Shown: piece by piece, positions 23,782 through 37,132 of the stretch
Numbering within the stretch: position 1 is the stretch's first letter
Layout: each line of letters opens with the position of its first letter
Assembly (NCBI RefSeq): GCF_000237925.1
Contig: NC_031502.1
Location: 5,747,443-5,811,442 of the forward strand
Source of the DNA: Schistosoma mansoni
Lineage: Eukaryota; Platyhelminthes; Trematoda; Strigeidida; Schistosomatidae
Reading direction: 5' to 3'
Length of the DNA stretch: 64,000 bases
The notes under the pieces: model-generated
Seen by the model: the letters and a program-made list of their open reading frames with translations, nothing else
The model's database searches: none
What the model was told of the DNA's origin: nothing
Made by a program: the position numbers and the translations under genes

Positions 23782-26700
23782 TTACACAATTTCATTTTGA
23801 TAAATCATGAGTTTCACAAATGATGTAAACAAAATTATTTCATGAATGTCACTAGACAATGTTTTTGAAGAAAATCGGTTTATTTATTTCTAGTTTTACT
23901 TTGATTAAATTTATGAGATCGGTTGTAACAGACTGAGGAGTTACCTAAAAATTTGATGTTGAGCAATCAACCATTCACTAAAAATAATTCAGCAAAAGGT
24001 GAATATCGAATCGGAAAAATAAACCTGTATAGGAAAACGTAACAGGAATATTTCACAAGAAACAATCGAAGAATAAGCGTCCCATGAGAAGTTAGTTTAT
24101 CTTACTTCAATGTGTTCATGTGTCCATCATAAGAATGTGGTTTAACGGATTCGGCATCATAAGAATAGTGTAGTTCTCTCCGAAAGAGGGAAATAGATTC
24201 TCCATAAATGATAAATCATTACCGGAGAATTTTGTTGTACAAGGATGAAAGACATTAAGAATTCGGCATTCCTGTGTTCCTTATCAGTATTCACTCAACA
24301 GCGATACATACATTTGTCTACTACACTTCATGTAGTTTAAATCTTCCACAAATAAACTTAATGCAAACTCATTTACACAACACTATATTTGATGATCTAT
24401 TTTGTGGCATATTAGTTGAATGAAGGTTGAATCAAGCTGTGGATGAGAATGAATTCCAAGTGAAATTCGTACTTGATTCACACAGTGTTACCCAGTAATA
24501 ACAGCTTGAGCATTAAAATCTTAGCAGAGTATTGAACGTCATTAGTTGATCAGTTCCTCTACATAAATTTATCCTAATTTCACCGATGTCTATGTTTCAT
24601 AACATTATCTTAAAGTAAATGAGATCTGTGACTGACATCACATTAACTGAGGGCAAGCAGTCGAAAAATGTGTTCGGACAGAAACATATATTGGTAAGTT
24701 ATCGTCTGAGGTTGATGTGTCAAATTATGTTCAGAAGGGATATTCATTGAAAGAATGTTATCGGATTTAGTACAGAAGTGTTTAAGAAGTGATGGGTATC
24801 AAATCCCACTTATTATGATTTCATTCTTATTCTCTTTGAAGATCTATCAACCAACTTTGAGTAAAGTGATTGTTTCGCTCTATCAAATGACGTTGAAGAG
24901 ATTCAAAATAATTAAGCTGAAAATAATAGTGTTTAGGAATCTATGAACAGATAGTTTCACAGCAGTTTGGAGCCGAGTTATTTTAAGACATGAAGGAGGA
25001 AAAGTCAGTTGAATACTTGAGACTTTTACAAATATGATGGTCACTCCTTACCGTTCAAGAATCGTTTCAAAATAACAGATTGATAATATCGCTACTAATT
25101 TGGTTGATGCATGTATTTAATAATCACGAATTAGTTAAGCATTTTATTTGTGTACTCAGCTGAACCTTCTCGGTGAAGTTGGTGTAACACAAGAAATAGG
25201 TGAGTAGATTACAAATATCTGGTCACGAAAACCTTCGATACATCGTGACTGTTTTCAGACAACTGAGTGTGTAATGTTAAGACTAGAAGTAGGATACCAA
25301 ATAGGAGAGAAGTCACTCGAAGAGAGATTGGGAACCTCCACAGATTATGATGTGTGAGGAACATGTACCTTACACTTAGCTATTGTCTGCCTCAATGCAC
25401 CATGTTCACTACAAGAAGAGAAATGTGGGGAAAATTTATAGTAGTCAGAATAAGACAAAGTGCCAGTCTAAATCATCTGACCATTAGGATACGTAGCATG
25501 GGTGATGGTAGGCCTTCTCGTCAGTGAAATAATGTATTGATAACTTTGACCATTCAAAATATGTTGAGATGTGTTACAATACAATGGTATATTTAGAGGG
25601 AGGTTTTGCAGAATTGATTACAAATTAGTAATGCATATTAGTGTTTTAAAAGGAGTAGTTTTGCGACGAAATAGACAAATTGATACAAAATGAAAACGGA
25701 AGGTCATGCTTAGACTGTTTGAATGTTGTGAAAAGTTGGTGTATCAGTGGCATCAAGAGGTTTATTAGAGCCATGGCCTAGTTTCTAAGTGACAGACAAC
25801 TTAAAACACTTAAAGATGACGAGAACGCAAAGAAACTCAAGGCTGATTAGGTTTTCCTAAAACATAGCTATTAAACACTGAAAATGTAAATTGCATATTG
25901 AACACAAAGTAGTTATCAGTTGCTCTTTATTCTGATAATAATGATTTTCAACATTCTTGTGACTTTTCTCCAGTAAGAGATGGATGGATATTCGATTATA
26001 CTCTAAGCTCTTAAATACTTTGTTTCTTCATTAATATCAATCCACATATATTTATTTTACGTTCGTATTTATTTTAGGTTATATCACTTTTTATTGCTAC
26101 ACAAATCGACTCTCCAGTTTTATCCTCTGTGATATTTATTTTAAGGCTTAAATACATAACAAACTGATAATAGCAGGAAGTTGATTAAAAATCAAAGAGC
26201 ATTAGAAGCTTTTCGCTTTAGGTCAAGGAAGCTTGTTGGTAACCGGGTATGCCCAGCACATGAGCTCACACGAAGACGTTACAAGCCCTGTGGCGAGAAC
26301 AATACCACTGGACTATCAACTTAGATTTTAACATGCCTCAACCCCTACTTAGATGGATTTCCAATATAACGCCATTCTCAGTCAATGTCAACTGAATGGT
26401 CGGTCCACGATCTCTAAAAAACACCTTATATTGATAGCTGTCATGTGCTTACTAGTGAAAGGAAATTCTCGGAGTTATAGTTGACAGCCGTAACCAGTAT
26501 ATTTTAAGTGAATCGAGTGTGAAGCAGTTCTCCAGTGAAGATGATGAACGATGGTTACAGTTTCGCGGATTGACTGACGTTGGTTATGGAAACCATTAGA
26601 GGCTGGTTTAGTGATCTAAAGGCAAGTTGCGAGAGTTCTCGCTTGGATCTCTGGCGAAGTCGTGGATTCACACTGCTGAGGAGTCAAATAGTAAGACGAA

Positions 26701-27123
26701 ACACCTGTCCAACACCTCTTTGTTTTTAATCGTTAAATAACTTAGTTCTGTTCATGATCTCAGTGTCAACTAAACTGAGAGTGAGACATAGGAAAAATAA
26801 CGATATTCATTCAATAATTTGATAATTATACGCAGACATAACATAATCTTACCGTACAAAGCTGGTGTGTACTGACTGTCTTCACTTCCACCTACCCAGC
26901 TTTTCGTTCTCTTACTTTACAATATGGTTATTTCCCTATCATATCTGTTGATATGAAGAAACAGCACAGATGAAAACAAAGTTGGTCAAGATATATTACT
27001 GATTTTTTACTAATTAAACTATTGAGAATTCGAGTATGTACATTATTTCATATCAACAAGTGACTCTTATCACACGACGTATAATAAATGCTATCTCATC
27101 GTTTAGTCTACCCATTGACTTGT
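23782..27123. other. Intergenic, no gene seen
   Basis: AT-rich, without convincing exons. Around 26590-26725 is a decayed plus-strand hammerhead SINE: CTGAGGAG and GACGAAACACCTGTCC are recognisable, but stem I pairing is poor and the box B region is lost. Confidence 0.45.
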
Positions 27124-30100
27124 TCATTCACTTTTCTCTTCATCATGTATGTTCTTCTCTAACTTATCAAACTGTTCTTTAGATACTGCATCTAATTCAT
27201 CTTCAACTTGTTCGACGCCTAATACATCTGGTATATAAAACTGAAGCATATTCTGTACACCATTTTTCAAAGTAACTACGGAACTAGGACAACTTGAGCA
27301 AGATCCTTGTAGTTTTAATCGCACTATACCATCTTTAAAATCCTGAAAAACAAATGATACAGTTTAGGGATTTTATAGAAAAAATAGATAAATACAAAGA
27401 CACCTACCATAAGGAAAAATGCATTTTCTACGACTAGTGAATTGATCAACGCGCTCAACTACTTTATTGTCTATGACCAGTCTAGGGGCTGATCCGGACC
27501 ATCCCTGAAGCCGTATTTTGCATTTATAAGGAGGGAAGCGAATTCTATTCTTGCTTCTATTAATACTCAAAGTGTTTATAAGACTCTGTCATTTGGTAGG
27601 GTTTTCACCAAATAGAACCACGTCGTTTGGGTAAGTGGATCTCCTAATGTGACCATTTCAAATCGAATGAGGAGCCCTCTTACACTTTACATATTTCCCT
27701 GATACACCTTATAGTGACAAGGATTACCAATGAACCCACCGACCCCCGAACTCGAGTCCTAACTTTAAGTAGCAGAATATGATTAAAGTCTGTGGTCAAT
27801 ATATATTTCCGCGTTCTAAAACGTAAGAAGACTAAAGGTTTGTACAACACATGAACAACCAAGTCTAAGCCTGGTTTGGTTTTTTTTGAATTTGCAGTGT
27901 TCCTTGCTCTATTTAGACCTCGAATAATTATAAAGGCTAATATTTCAGTCACACTCATCCCTCTGTAGTTATCACTAGAGGAATTTAATAATTTTTATAG
28001 TTTGGAACGACCAGAGGTCAAAACCAGTTAGGTGGGATCACATTCAGATACCAGATTTTAGCTATTATTTTAGCCAACATAAGTGGTATAATTGCAGCAC
28101 CATACTCAAATAACTCTGGGAAAATACAACCCGAGCATCCTTGGGTTATTAATCAAGATGCTTAGAAGACGTAATAACTTAGGTGTCATACCATACAGAA
28201 CCATGCCACCTGTATAGTTTTAGTCGGTAAGTGAATTTACTGGTAGATCAGACTAAGAAAGCATTTTCAACCCATGAAGTCAGTGAGTGGTGTAACGAAC
28301 TTGGTGTTGTACAGAATTATGTTCAGTGTTATGAGTATATCATTAGAAATTTGGCTGCCAGTTTAAATAAGTGGACCGACTTCTTGGGCTTTCTTCATCG
28401 TTATTCAAAAAAATGAAATAATTTGAAATACGGTGAAAGTATTGCACATACAGTTCACACTAAATGGAATATTATTCATGTCACATAGGCAAACAAATAC
28501 CAAGCTATTTATTGTCTAGACAAAAGTCAAAGAATACGACACTACATGAACATCTAAAATATGAGATTACCTTAAAAATAATATCACCGCCGTCTTCTTG
28601 GACAGTAGGTCTTATTCGGGCATCCAATAGTTCTTTTATCATTAATACCGTTTCATCTTCATCATCGGCTTTATCTAAAATTGCAAAGTTAACATTCTAA
28701 ACAACTACAAAACATGAGTAAAGTTATAGCGAACTGAAATTCGGGTTTATTTTTATGACAGAAACTGTATTTAAAATGACCGTCCTACGGTCATACGCAC
28801 TAAGATATTAGTAACATGTAGTTTCTTAGGGCTGAAAAATGAGTAATATTTGTCAACGTCAAGGACGTCATAGTTTATTAATTTTCGGAAACTACTATTT
28901 TAGCATTCGGAAGTATAGACAAAGAGAAGAGTTGAAAGTTTACACATATTTAGCTCACAATATTACCTTCTGCTGGAAATGATATGATAATAGATTCCAT
29001 AGATTACCGATTATTTGATAGTAACGAACCTGACTAGTGTACGAAATTCAAATAGGAAGTATTTGTAATATTAACTGATTGATTTTCTTTGGGGATTCTA
29101 ACTACTGAACACATACCTTTGAAAAGTTCTTCATAATACAGAGTATATAAATAGTAATTAACCTCCTAAAACGTATGCCGCCGACTAAGAGTACATGGAC
29201 GACTGGATAAAAGCTTTTCTCCAATCAACAGAAAAAAGAGCTGATCCAAAACTGAGATGCCAGGTGGCAGGTATAGTAGAATAAATTCGCGTAACACCAC
29301 TCCGAAAATTACAGGTTTCAAGAACATTCAGTAGCTGTATGGAGCTCGTCAGTGTAAAGAAGTAAAGCAGTAAGTTCAGAGTTTCGTCAGACTTCTTACC
29401 TAAATCGTTATCATGAAAAAGGATTTCGAATAAACAATTAATTATATCTATATTTATTGGTAGTGAAAAAAATAATTACACTGTCTCGAGGAAACGCTTT
29501 GCGTAATTGGCTGGTTATAAAAAAAGTGGAACACTGAGAGCTTCTTCATTCGAAATTAGATAGATACGAAAAGGTTAAATAGACATTGTCATCTAATCTG
29601 ACGAAAGGAAACAGTGTACACATGTTTTTATTCATTCATTTATTTGAACATATAAATATTGGTAAAAAAGAGGAACCAGATACATATACGCCACACAAAT
29701 CTCATTTGATTTGTGTGAGGGTTGTGATACTGCCCGAGTGCCCAAACCGAAGCAGGTGGTTTTCTTAAGGGGCCACAACCGGAGCCTTTGACCTAAAGAT
29801 CTGATCGATAAGGCAGTAGAGCATCGTAAGGAGATGTAGTCCCATGGTAGCCGGTCACCAACGATTGATTCATACGCCATTTGTTCCCTCAGGATACTGG
29901 AGCTCATGTGCACCATTGGTTTGGAATCAAGGTTTTCCAACTTCCCTCGGTGGACTTTCCGTGTCCACCAAGCCGGTCAAAGCACTGGACATTCGCTTTT
30001 CGTTCTCTCAATTTCGTAAACAACACGCCCACCACGAGAACGCGGTGAGTAGGACTTTCCTGGCAGAGGTTATATACGCGTGGCCATGTGAGAGCATTTT

Positions 30101-31115
30101 GAGGGGGAGAGCGGACTCTCCCCACTCTCGGCCGTACCAGGGCATTTGGAGGCGTGTTTACATGTCAGTTGCTACAATTCCATGTCAACGTTTTTAAAAA
30201 TTTACGTATGTGGATATGTTTACCGTCAGCGTTTCAAGGACGGTTCTTCTATCATGAGGTCCTCAGGTTGACGAAAATTATGCAAATGAAACATTTCACT
30301 GACATGAAGACTATAAAAAACAATTAAGTATTGTTATCTTAAGATTTTTTGTAGACCACAAGAAAAAAACACTTCAGGACTGCTTGATATCAAAATCAAG
30401 GGTTATCAGAACGTAAAATGGTGATCATAGGAGTAGTAGATAAAGTGTGATTTGAAAACGCCTTTTATTTCACAGTTTTGAACAAACACACAGAAGCAAC
30501 CATCGGATGATAGTAAAAGTAATTATTAATGAACATTTAGGATTGTTAAAATAATTGATGTCGTTAACCGTAAACCAGTTGAATGCATACTGACGAGTAA
30601 GAGCCACATGGAACTCCGAACTCCTGATAATTAACACATGTTAGACCGTTGAAAGTACGACAAACTAAAAGATACTACTTAACGTTCGAAGTATTTTAAA
30701 ATCTAAGCATCAACAAAAATGACAATCAAATTACGACATATCGCAGTATCTTACTTAAGTCTTGTGCCTTTTCTTCACTGACAACAGGTTGTCCAGAACT
30801 GTAGAAATCCATTATAGTTGCATATACATCAGGTTTTATTACAGCCCATTCGAAGTCGTCATTCTACCACTTGTCAGATTGGAAAAATTATAAACCGACC
30901 TTAGTAATTGTGATGAAATCAGGACCAAAGAAGACTCGTTCAACCCCTTCGATTCGAAACAACTGTCTAAAGTTCTCAATAATTTAAAATAATTCTTACC
31001 TAGCCAACGGGGAAGACGTGGATTGTGTGCAAGATGGAAAATCTCTAGTGCCAGAACCTAGTACAGGCTTACCAGGAAAATATTTTAAGCTGTTAGGATT
31101 AGGAGTTTCTTGGAC
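27124..31115 (-). CDS. NFU1: NFU1 iron-sulfur cluster scaffold, five exons (N-terminal transit exon not found)
   Basis: Exons on the minus strand: 31115-31000, 30966-30900, 30863-30755, 28674-28571 and 27342-27124 (stop TGA). Junction phases agree throughout and the joined exons give 204 residues. In order they encode the Nfu N-terminal domain ([20 protein letters not shown] then [33 protein letters not shown]) and the NifU C-terminal domain ([42 protein letters not shown]). The CxxC pair that binds the transferred 4Fe-4S cluster is at 27289-27300. In other animals NFU1 delivers clusters to mitochondrial enzymes such as lipoate synthase. Length fits the family minus its mitochondrial targeting peptide, whose exon must lie upstream of 31115 and was not identified. 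An in-frame AG at 28675-28676 was preferred to the one at 28697-28698 because only it keeps phase. The 2-kb intron holds repeat R, and the last intron an RTE-like fragment. Confidence 0.92.
27439..27640 (-). pseudogene. RTE/SR2-like reverse transcriptase fragment
   Basis: Minus-strand translation gives [10 protein letters not shown], then after one TGA stop [29 protein letters not shown] and VVERVDQFT. This matches the palm region downstream of the xADD motif in schistosome RTE-like non-LTR retrotransposons (typical motifs DDIVLFG, KCKVLLQDW, VVERVDxFTYLGS). The catalytic xADD reads YPND, so it is dead. It lies in the last NFU1 intron, in the gene's orientation. Confidence 0.65.
28231..28416 (+). 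pseudogene. Possible retrovirus-like integrase remnant
   Basis: An open frame reads [20 protein letters not shown], which recalls the integrase core segment F-x-S-x-E-F-x-x-W/F-C-x-x-x-G-I of Gypsy-like elements. The preceding D-N-G is not preserved and the following H-P-x-x-N-G is absent. It may be chance. It lies in the last NFU1 intron, antisense to NFU1. Confidence 0.3.
29636..30150 (-). mobile_element. Interspersed repeat family R, copy 2
   Basis: Reverse-oriented copy of the 9497-10022 repeat, ending in an AATAAATGAATGAATAAA-type tail on the minus strand. The shared frame stays open for about 100 codons (SKPMVHM through FYQYLYV). It is in an NFU1 intron, in the gene's orientation. Confidence 0.7.
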
Positions 31116-31524
31116 CTGAATAAATAATTTTCTAATTCCTGATAAAAAATTACAAGGTTGAATCAAGAAACCTACTGGATTGAAATGATATCGACTGGGT
31201 GTTGAGTAACCGACGAAAGCTGTTGACGACGAGCATGTTTTTTCTAACGCTTTAGTTCTAAGTTAACAGCAATCAATGTAGAAAACATTGACGATGAAAA
31301 CAATCGGATAAGTAATAAAATATATAAAAGATAAAAACAACTGTGCGAAAACTCCTTCAAAACATTTTGTATTAATTTACTGAAATATGTCAGTAAATAG
31401 AAGTCCCTTGTGAAACATCTTCCAGAAATAAAAGTTTTCTGGCATAAAAGAACTTCAGATTTAATCTCCAACTAGTTTAGTAGGTATTGCAAATCTGAGT
31501 GTCCAGTTCAAACGTACTGGAAAC

Positions 31525-31589
<65 letters not shown>

Positions 31590-32814
31590 ACATACTAAAC
31601 GGTTAGAAGTGTGTGTAAGTCAAAACAATTCCATCTGTGCGTGTCAGAGATTTCAGCCGGTTCCAACCGTCAGGTTGCTAACTACGTTTGGGGTCAGGTA
31701 TTTGACATTTTCGAGGAGCGTATCTTACAAACTATATGTCTTAAGACCTACCAGGATGTGTAAGTCGAGTAGTTACATGATTTGTCTAGGAAACTATAAA
31801 GGTCGACTTAGCTAAAAATTAGTTTGTCACACTTGACGGAAGGGTGAAAACAGTAGTGAAAAGATACTGAAATAAATGAGAAAGTAATTCAATAGAAAGA
31901 AACTAAACTTAAAACAATAGTGTTTTAACTCGCTTATCTATCTAATAAGTAAGATCCTACTTTTCTTATTTAACGTCAATGTACCAGCACTATTTGACAC
32001 GTGAATTCTGTCTGCCTAAAGAAAGAAACTGATATATGTTAATAGACCGACGTGTTCAACACCATAAATATAATAGGTTATATGATTTACTTCAACATTA
32101 TAGACTACAAACACAAAATCGATTATTTAGAGAGTTATATTTCTGCACTCCATTTTCAACCCAGCTCACAATAGGCGAATAATCATCTAGAAAAATGCAA
32201 AATCGTTTCCAGGCCTATCAACTAGTTTTAAGAGGTTAAAATACTTTATTTCGGTTTCTTAAGGGGCTCTAGTTAGCAAAAGAATGAAAGGGAATTAGGT
32301 AGTAAATCATTTCTGAACATATTTGGCAAAATAAAACGAACATAACTGTGTACTTCATATCAGAGTTGTATTGAGAGCTCAAACGTAAACACCGACATTT
32401 TAATAACAAACGTCTCTTAGAGAACTAAACCCTCCACTAAACGGCAATCAAATTTGGGTAGTATTATCAAAGAAATCCAGCAGTTGGCACGCTTGTTATT
32501 TGGAAAAAATACTACAGGTAAGCTTGAATCACCTGTTGGTGATAATGTCAATCTACCGGCAACTTGGGAAATGTTACTTATCTCTAAACTACCGTATTTT
32601 CTGTTCATGATTCTTTGCAACCAGAAAACTTCATAGTAGTAAGTTAACCAAAACGCAGTATTCACCCTGTTTTCTACTGCCCTATTTCTGACTTTGACTG
32701 TTTGAAATGATTGAACCTTTATGTGAGATTGTCATGTAAGTACTAAAACGGTCATTATGAATACGAAGAGAGCTTCCCAGTAAATAAATTAATGTGCCGA
32801 TATGTAACATTTTC
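31116..32814. other. Region upstream of the first NFU1 exon found
   Basis: Should contain NFU1's promoter and targeting-peptide exon, but no candidate is convincing; a minus-strand frame at 32417-32665 has no supportable splice to 31115. A pure AT dinucleotide array lies at 31526-31587. Confidence 0.4.
31526..31587. repeat. (AT)n microsatellite
   Basis: About 31 uninterrupted TA/AT units, a candidate length-polymorphic marker. Confidence 0.95.
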
Positions 32815-33325
32815 ATTCATTTTTGTAGGCACAAATATTGGTAAAAAGGGGTACCAGATACATATACGACACACAGATCACTTGATTTGTGAATGGGCTG
32901 TGATACTTCCCGGGTACCCAGACTGAAGTAGGTGGTTTTCTTAAGGGGACCGACCCGGAGCCTTTGACCTAAAGATCTAGTCCACAAGGCAGTGGAGCAT
33001 CGTAAGAAGATGCAGTCCCATGGCAGTCTGTGGCCAACTATAGGTTCATACGCCATTTGTTCCTTTAGGATACTGGAGCCCATGTGCACCATTGGTTTGG
33101 AATCAAGGTTTCCAACTCTCCAAGTGGATCCTCCATAGTCACCAACCCGATTGAAGCGCCGGACATTCGATTTCCGTCTTCCCAATTTCGTAAACAACAC
33201 CCCAGCCACGAGAAGGCAGCGAATAGAACTTCCTTGTCGGTGGCTGTATACGCGTGTCCATGTGAGAGCATTTCGAGGAGAGCTAACTCTTTCCACTCTC
33301 GACTATACCAGGGCATTTGGGGGAG
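32815..33325 (-). mobile_element. Interspersed repeat family R, copy 3
   Basis: Reverse-oriented R copy with the longest open frame of the family: 159 codons on the minus strand (32817-33296), sharing SKPMVHMGSSIL, CSTALWTRSLGQRL and KKTT with the other copies. Confidence 0.7.
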
Positions 33326-34844
33326 GATTCAGCCCCTAACGTTGCAGGGTTTGACTTACAACGGTGACATATATAACCGGAATTCCAAAGAATATAAATC
33401 CCCTGAAAGTGTGATATCCTACGAACAATGTGCAACGCAATTTAATGGGTGCTTATGAAAGCACAAACACTGAAACATAGGGAAATGAACTAAGACGAGA
33501 TAACTGTTACGTAAAGAGGCATGTTATACTAGTTAAAAAGTGATTTCATTAGCTAATTAACAATGATATCAGAAATATTGACATACTACAAAAAATGGAC
33601 CGAAGTACTGAGTGGTTTGAGACAAGACATTTATACATAATTAGTGTTTAGACAGTTTATTTTTTATTTGAATCATGGTAAACGCCATTATCTAAGATTA
33701 ATTCGGTGAGACTAGAATTTATGGACGAACCAATAACGTATAAGACAACAGGTCTCGGATTTTGGCGCGAAATTCAATCATCTATTTAGTTAAGTAGAGT
33801 TTTAGCATTACAGCTGGTGTCAGTTCGTGATGGAAACTATAATTCCAACTTCTAACCTTAATTGTCAACTGTAAGTCATAATTTTAATTCCTCATACAGG
33901 TTTATAACCCTCAATTGATCCTGGTTATTAGGTGGGCGCTCAAAAGGTGAGCCTAGTGTCGCCCTAAAGTCGTCCATAAATAATAGTCTGACCGAGATGT
34001 GTCATGCATTATTTCTAAGTACCCAATCTCCGAGTTTCAGAGTTTGAAAATAATCCCCAAATCTGGGTAAATTTTGGGGGTTTTGTGCCATTTTTCCAAA
34101 ATTTCTTATAGCGGCTTTTAAAAGATTTCCTGAAAATGGATAGAACTTTCCTCCGAAATTGGGAGATAGAGTAACACTATATTGTTTGAACAATCCTACC
34201 ACATCACTGAATAATCCAGCTTTTAAGAAGTAGCTATGTAAAAATGCTCCCATACATTAACACTTTTGACTAACTTGTGTCACTACATAGGTATCTAAAT
34301 TTGTGTGCATCAATTATCCTGGTAATATTATCACCAGTGAATTTGAAAGTCCCTTTAAGTTTCAACCCGACTTTGAGAAACAGGATGGTTTATTTTTCTT
34401 GGGTTTCCAAAATGTGAATGACAACCGAAACTATATTAGAAAACTCGGTTGTTAACCCAATGGAAATCTCAGGGTAACACACACAGTAAACTAGGCGCCA
34501 CTATTTTAGAACTCCAACAGAAAGATGTTGAATTCCCCCATGTGATTATGGGATTTTATTGATCTCTAGTGGTGTTTGAATGAACCAATGACTCCTTCGT
34601 ATTGATGACTGATTTGATTATGCAATCCAAATACAGTACATTCGTTTGTACTCATCTTATACTACTTGATTGAATTACGTTATTGCTGGCATTACTGATT
34701 TGCACTATAATTCAAATACTCTTAAATATCACACCCAGTTATCGCTTCAGCACTTGCTGTCAACTGGATATATGACTATATGTAAATGCATTCTATGCAA
34801 TTACTAATTGGCTCACTTTTCCTTTTACAATAACCGTTCTTCTC
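33326..34844. other. Intergenic, no gene seen
   Basis: No exon or repeat recognised. Around 34025-34170 there is a C- and T-rich patch with no further feature. Confidence 0.4.
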
Positions 34845-35580
34845 AAAGTTGAAACCATGAGTCAATTGAAGCTAGACCACCATGGAAAGCCTGGAAGCAC
34901 TAGACGGCCGTTTCGTCTTACTATGGGACTCCTCAGCAGTGCGCGTCCACNNNNNNNNNNNNNNNNNNNNNNNNNNNNNNNNNNNNNNNNNNNNNNNNNN
35001 NNNNNNNNNNNNNNNNNNNNNNNNNNNNNNNNNNNNNNNNNNNNNNNNNNNNNNNNNNNNNNNNNNNNNNNNNNNNNNNNNNNNNNNNNNNNNNNNNNNN
35101 NNNNNNNNNNNNNNNNNNNNNNNNNNNNNNNNNNNNNNNNNNNNNNNNNNNNNNNNNNNNNNNNNNNNNNNNNNNNNNNNNNNNNNNNNNNNNNNNNNNN
35201 NNNNNNNNNNNNNNNNNNNNNNNNNNNNNNNNNNNNNNNNNNNNNNNNNNNNNNNNNNNNNNNNNNNNNNNNNNNNNTTAATTTTGCAAGTGTCAAAGTA
35301 TCCATGAATGGCTCTGCTTCAAGAGTTATTTGCGTGACTAGTAACTCAATAAAATTTATCTCATTCACATGCTCGAAAATTAGTAAGGCTTTAAATAACC
35401 TTAAGGTTTGGAGAGGTCACGGAGCAGTCTCGCGAGTGCGAGATCGTGGACGCGCACTGCTGAGGAGTCCCATAGTAAGACGAAACGGCCGTCTAGTTTT
35501 AGTGGTTTCAGGCCTTCCACGTCGAGCTTCAATTGACTCATGGTTTCAACTTTGAAAATTACTGAAATCTCCACAAACCC
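34845..35580. mobile_element. Palindromic hammerhead element interrupted by a gap
   Basis: The left arm (34845-34950) reads GAAACCATGAGTCAATTGAAG, tail, then a minus-strand hammerhead; the right arm (about 35425-35575) reads a plus-strand hammerhead, tail, CTTCAATTGACTCATGGTTTC and the outer end resembling CTCCACAAACCCCTACTG. The arms are inverted copies. Both hammerheads keep CTGAGGA, GAAA and GTC, but stem II has a C-A mismatch (GTCC/AGAC). The gap falls inside the element. Confidence 0.65.
34951..35277. other. Assembly gap (327 N)
   Basis: The only gap not 200 long, so perhaps an estimated size. It lies in a palindrome, which would explain the failed assembly. Confidence 0.95.
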
Positions 35581-35876
35581 CTACTGATAATAACCGTTCT
35601 AACATTTTCCGCACGACTTCACAGTACAGCATCCATCCTGGGTAAACTCAAGGCGTTGAAAATTTGCATCTATGACAAAGTTTCATATCATACAGCTGGT
35701 TTGTTTGCTTCCAGTTTATTATCAAGACTGAATATAATTTCACGTGAGTTCCATAGCGTTGTAGCTGTTTATATATAAGATATATTATATCTGGAATGAA
35801 TGTACTTCAGGTGTGATTTATTTTTGAAAAGTTTCAATAATCATTTCGAGTTAGGAATATGACCTATTATGAACAT

Positions 35877-36157
35877 TGTAGCTGTAAATAATTCCCCAAA
35901 ATTAATAGCTCATTAAGTGTTCGACATTGGATGCTGACCACGTTGTTTAAGTGGACTTGTTTAACTGAAGGCTTTCGGTCATGCATCCGTACCAGATCAC
36001 GTTTCGACTCAGTGTGGGACACAGCTCCTACGTTCACTAGCCAGATTAGAGCAAACGTTTCTCGATATATTGATAACGAACCAAATATATCTTTCCAATC
36101 TCTTCGCATCTGACTTCTGGTTTTAACTAATTGGGGGACGATCCGAATATAAAAGGT
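35877..36157 (+). mobile_element. Older solo LTR, first part (interrupted)
   Basis: Begins TGTAGCTGTAAATAATTCCC and follows the LTR of the adjacent element, in the opposite orientation and with more divergence, up to AATATAAAAGGT at 36157. The rest of the LTR is at 41480-41529. Together they make about 328 bases, and no primer-binding site or internal sequence follows, so this was a solo LTR. Confidence 0.85.
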
Positions 36158-36485
36158 TGAAGATACGATTAGTATTCTGATTTTACAACCTGCTACCAGT
36201 AGCACCTTCTATATGCGAAGCTTTTCCCCGACCAATGGAAATCAGAAGTCAGACGAGAAGAGGTAGGAAAGATATATTTGATACGTTATCAATATATCGA
36301 GGAGCGTTTGTTCTAAGCTGGCTAGTGAACGTGGGAGCTGTGTCCCACACTGAGTCGAAACGTGATCTGGTACGGATGCATGACCGAAAGCCTTCAGTTA
36401 AACAAGTCCACTTAAACAACGTGGTCAGCATCCAATGTCGAACACTCAATGAGCTATTGATTTTGGGGAATTATTTACAGCTACA
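36158..36485 (-). repeat. 3' LTR of the Gypsy element
   Basis: 328 bases, bounded by the polypurine tract on its inner side and AGGT on its outer side. Confidence 0.92.
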
Positions 36486-36500
36486 GATCACTCCCCCCCT
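36486..36500 (-). other. Polypurine tract
   Basis: On the coding strand AGGGGGGGAGTGATC directly precedes the 3' LTR, the position and composition expected for the plus-strand DNA primer. Confidence 0.8.
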
Positions 36501-37132
36501 AGTGAGGTAGTGATGCCCCTAAGACGTGACCAGCCAGAAGTTTAAACCCAACGAGTTTGTCGTTGGTAAACACTCTTCTGATAGCTTGCTTCGTTTAGCA
36601 GCGTCTGGTCGTCTTTCCTTAAACTATGGGACCAAAATGTACAACATAGCAACAAAGAAATATAGTACAATGAAAATTTCGGTTCCTTGCGAAACTTCGT
36701 CGTTCTTTTCCAGACGTCCTGGAAAAGAGGAAAAATAAAACGTGTGAGTGCATGTAGAAAATACACTCGTACTTGCGTAAGGACACAAGATGAATGGGAA
36801 AAAAATAAATAAATAAAAAAAAACACTTGCGACAGCGTAAAAGCGATTGCAAAAAAAATTGGTTTTTTTTTAATTTTTTTTATAAAAAAGTATATATATA
36901 CATCCGCTCATAAGTAAAAAAATTGTTCTTTTTTTGAGATAAATATGTAAAAAAAATGAGCATATTAAAATAAATATTTTTTATAATATATAATGCAAAG
37001 GGGAATTCGAGATAAAGTTTGTGTCCTACGTGCAATGGTCGTTTAAATGTTCTGTAAATCTTACTCTTCTTCCAAAACGCGATGTCTTAAGTTTATCTTT
37101 CGACGTTGACGAAGTATCAAGGTGTGTGTCGG

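Noticed and set aside
31526-31587. AT array as a replication origin or promoter element
   Set aside because: Simple microsatellite; nothing else supports a function.
32417-32665. Minus-strand 82-codon frame as the NFU1 targeting-peptide exon
   Set aside because: No donor in the phase required by the exon at 31115, and the sequence does not look like a mitochondrial presequence.
35931-36113. Open frames inside and opposite the LTRs (also 36235-36510 and 41229-41498)
   Set aside because: They are identical in both LTR copies because the LTRs are nearly identical; no domain or start context supports expression.
36526-36852. Overlapping open frames on both strands between the 3' LTR and the end of pol
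   Set aside because: AT-rich untranslated part of the element with no similarity to a third ORF that I can recognise.
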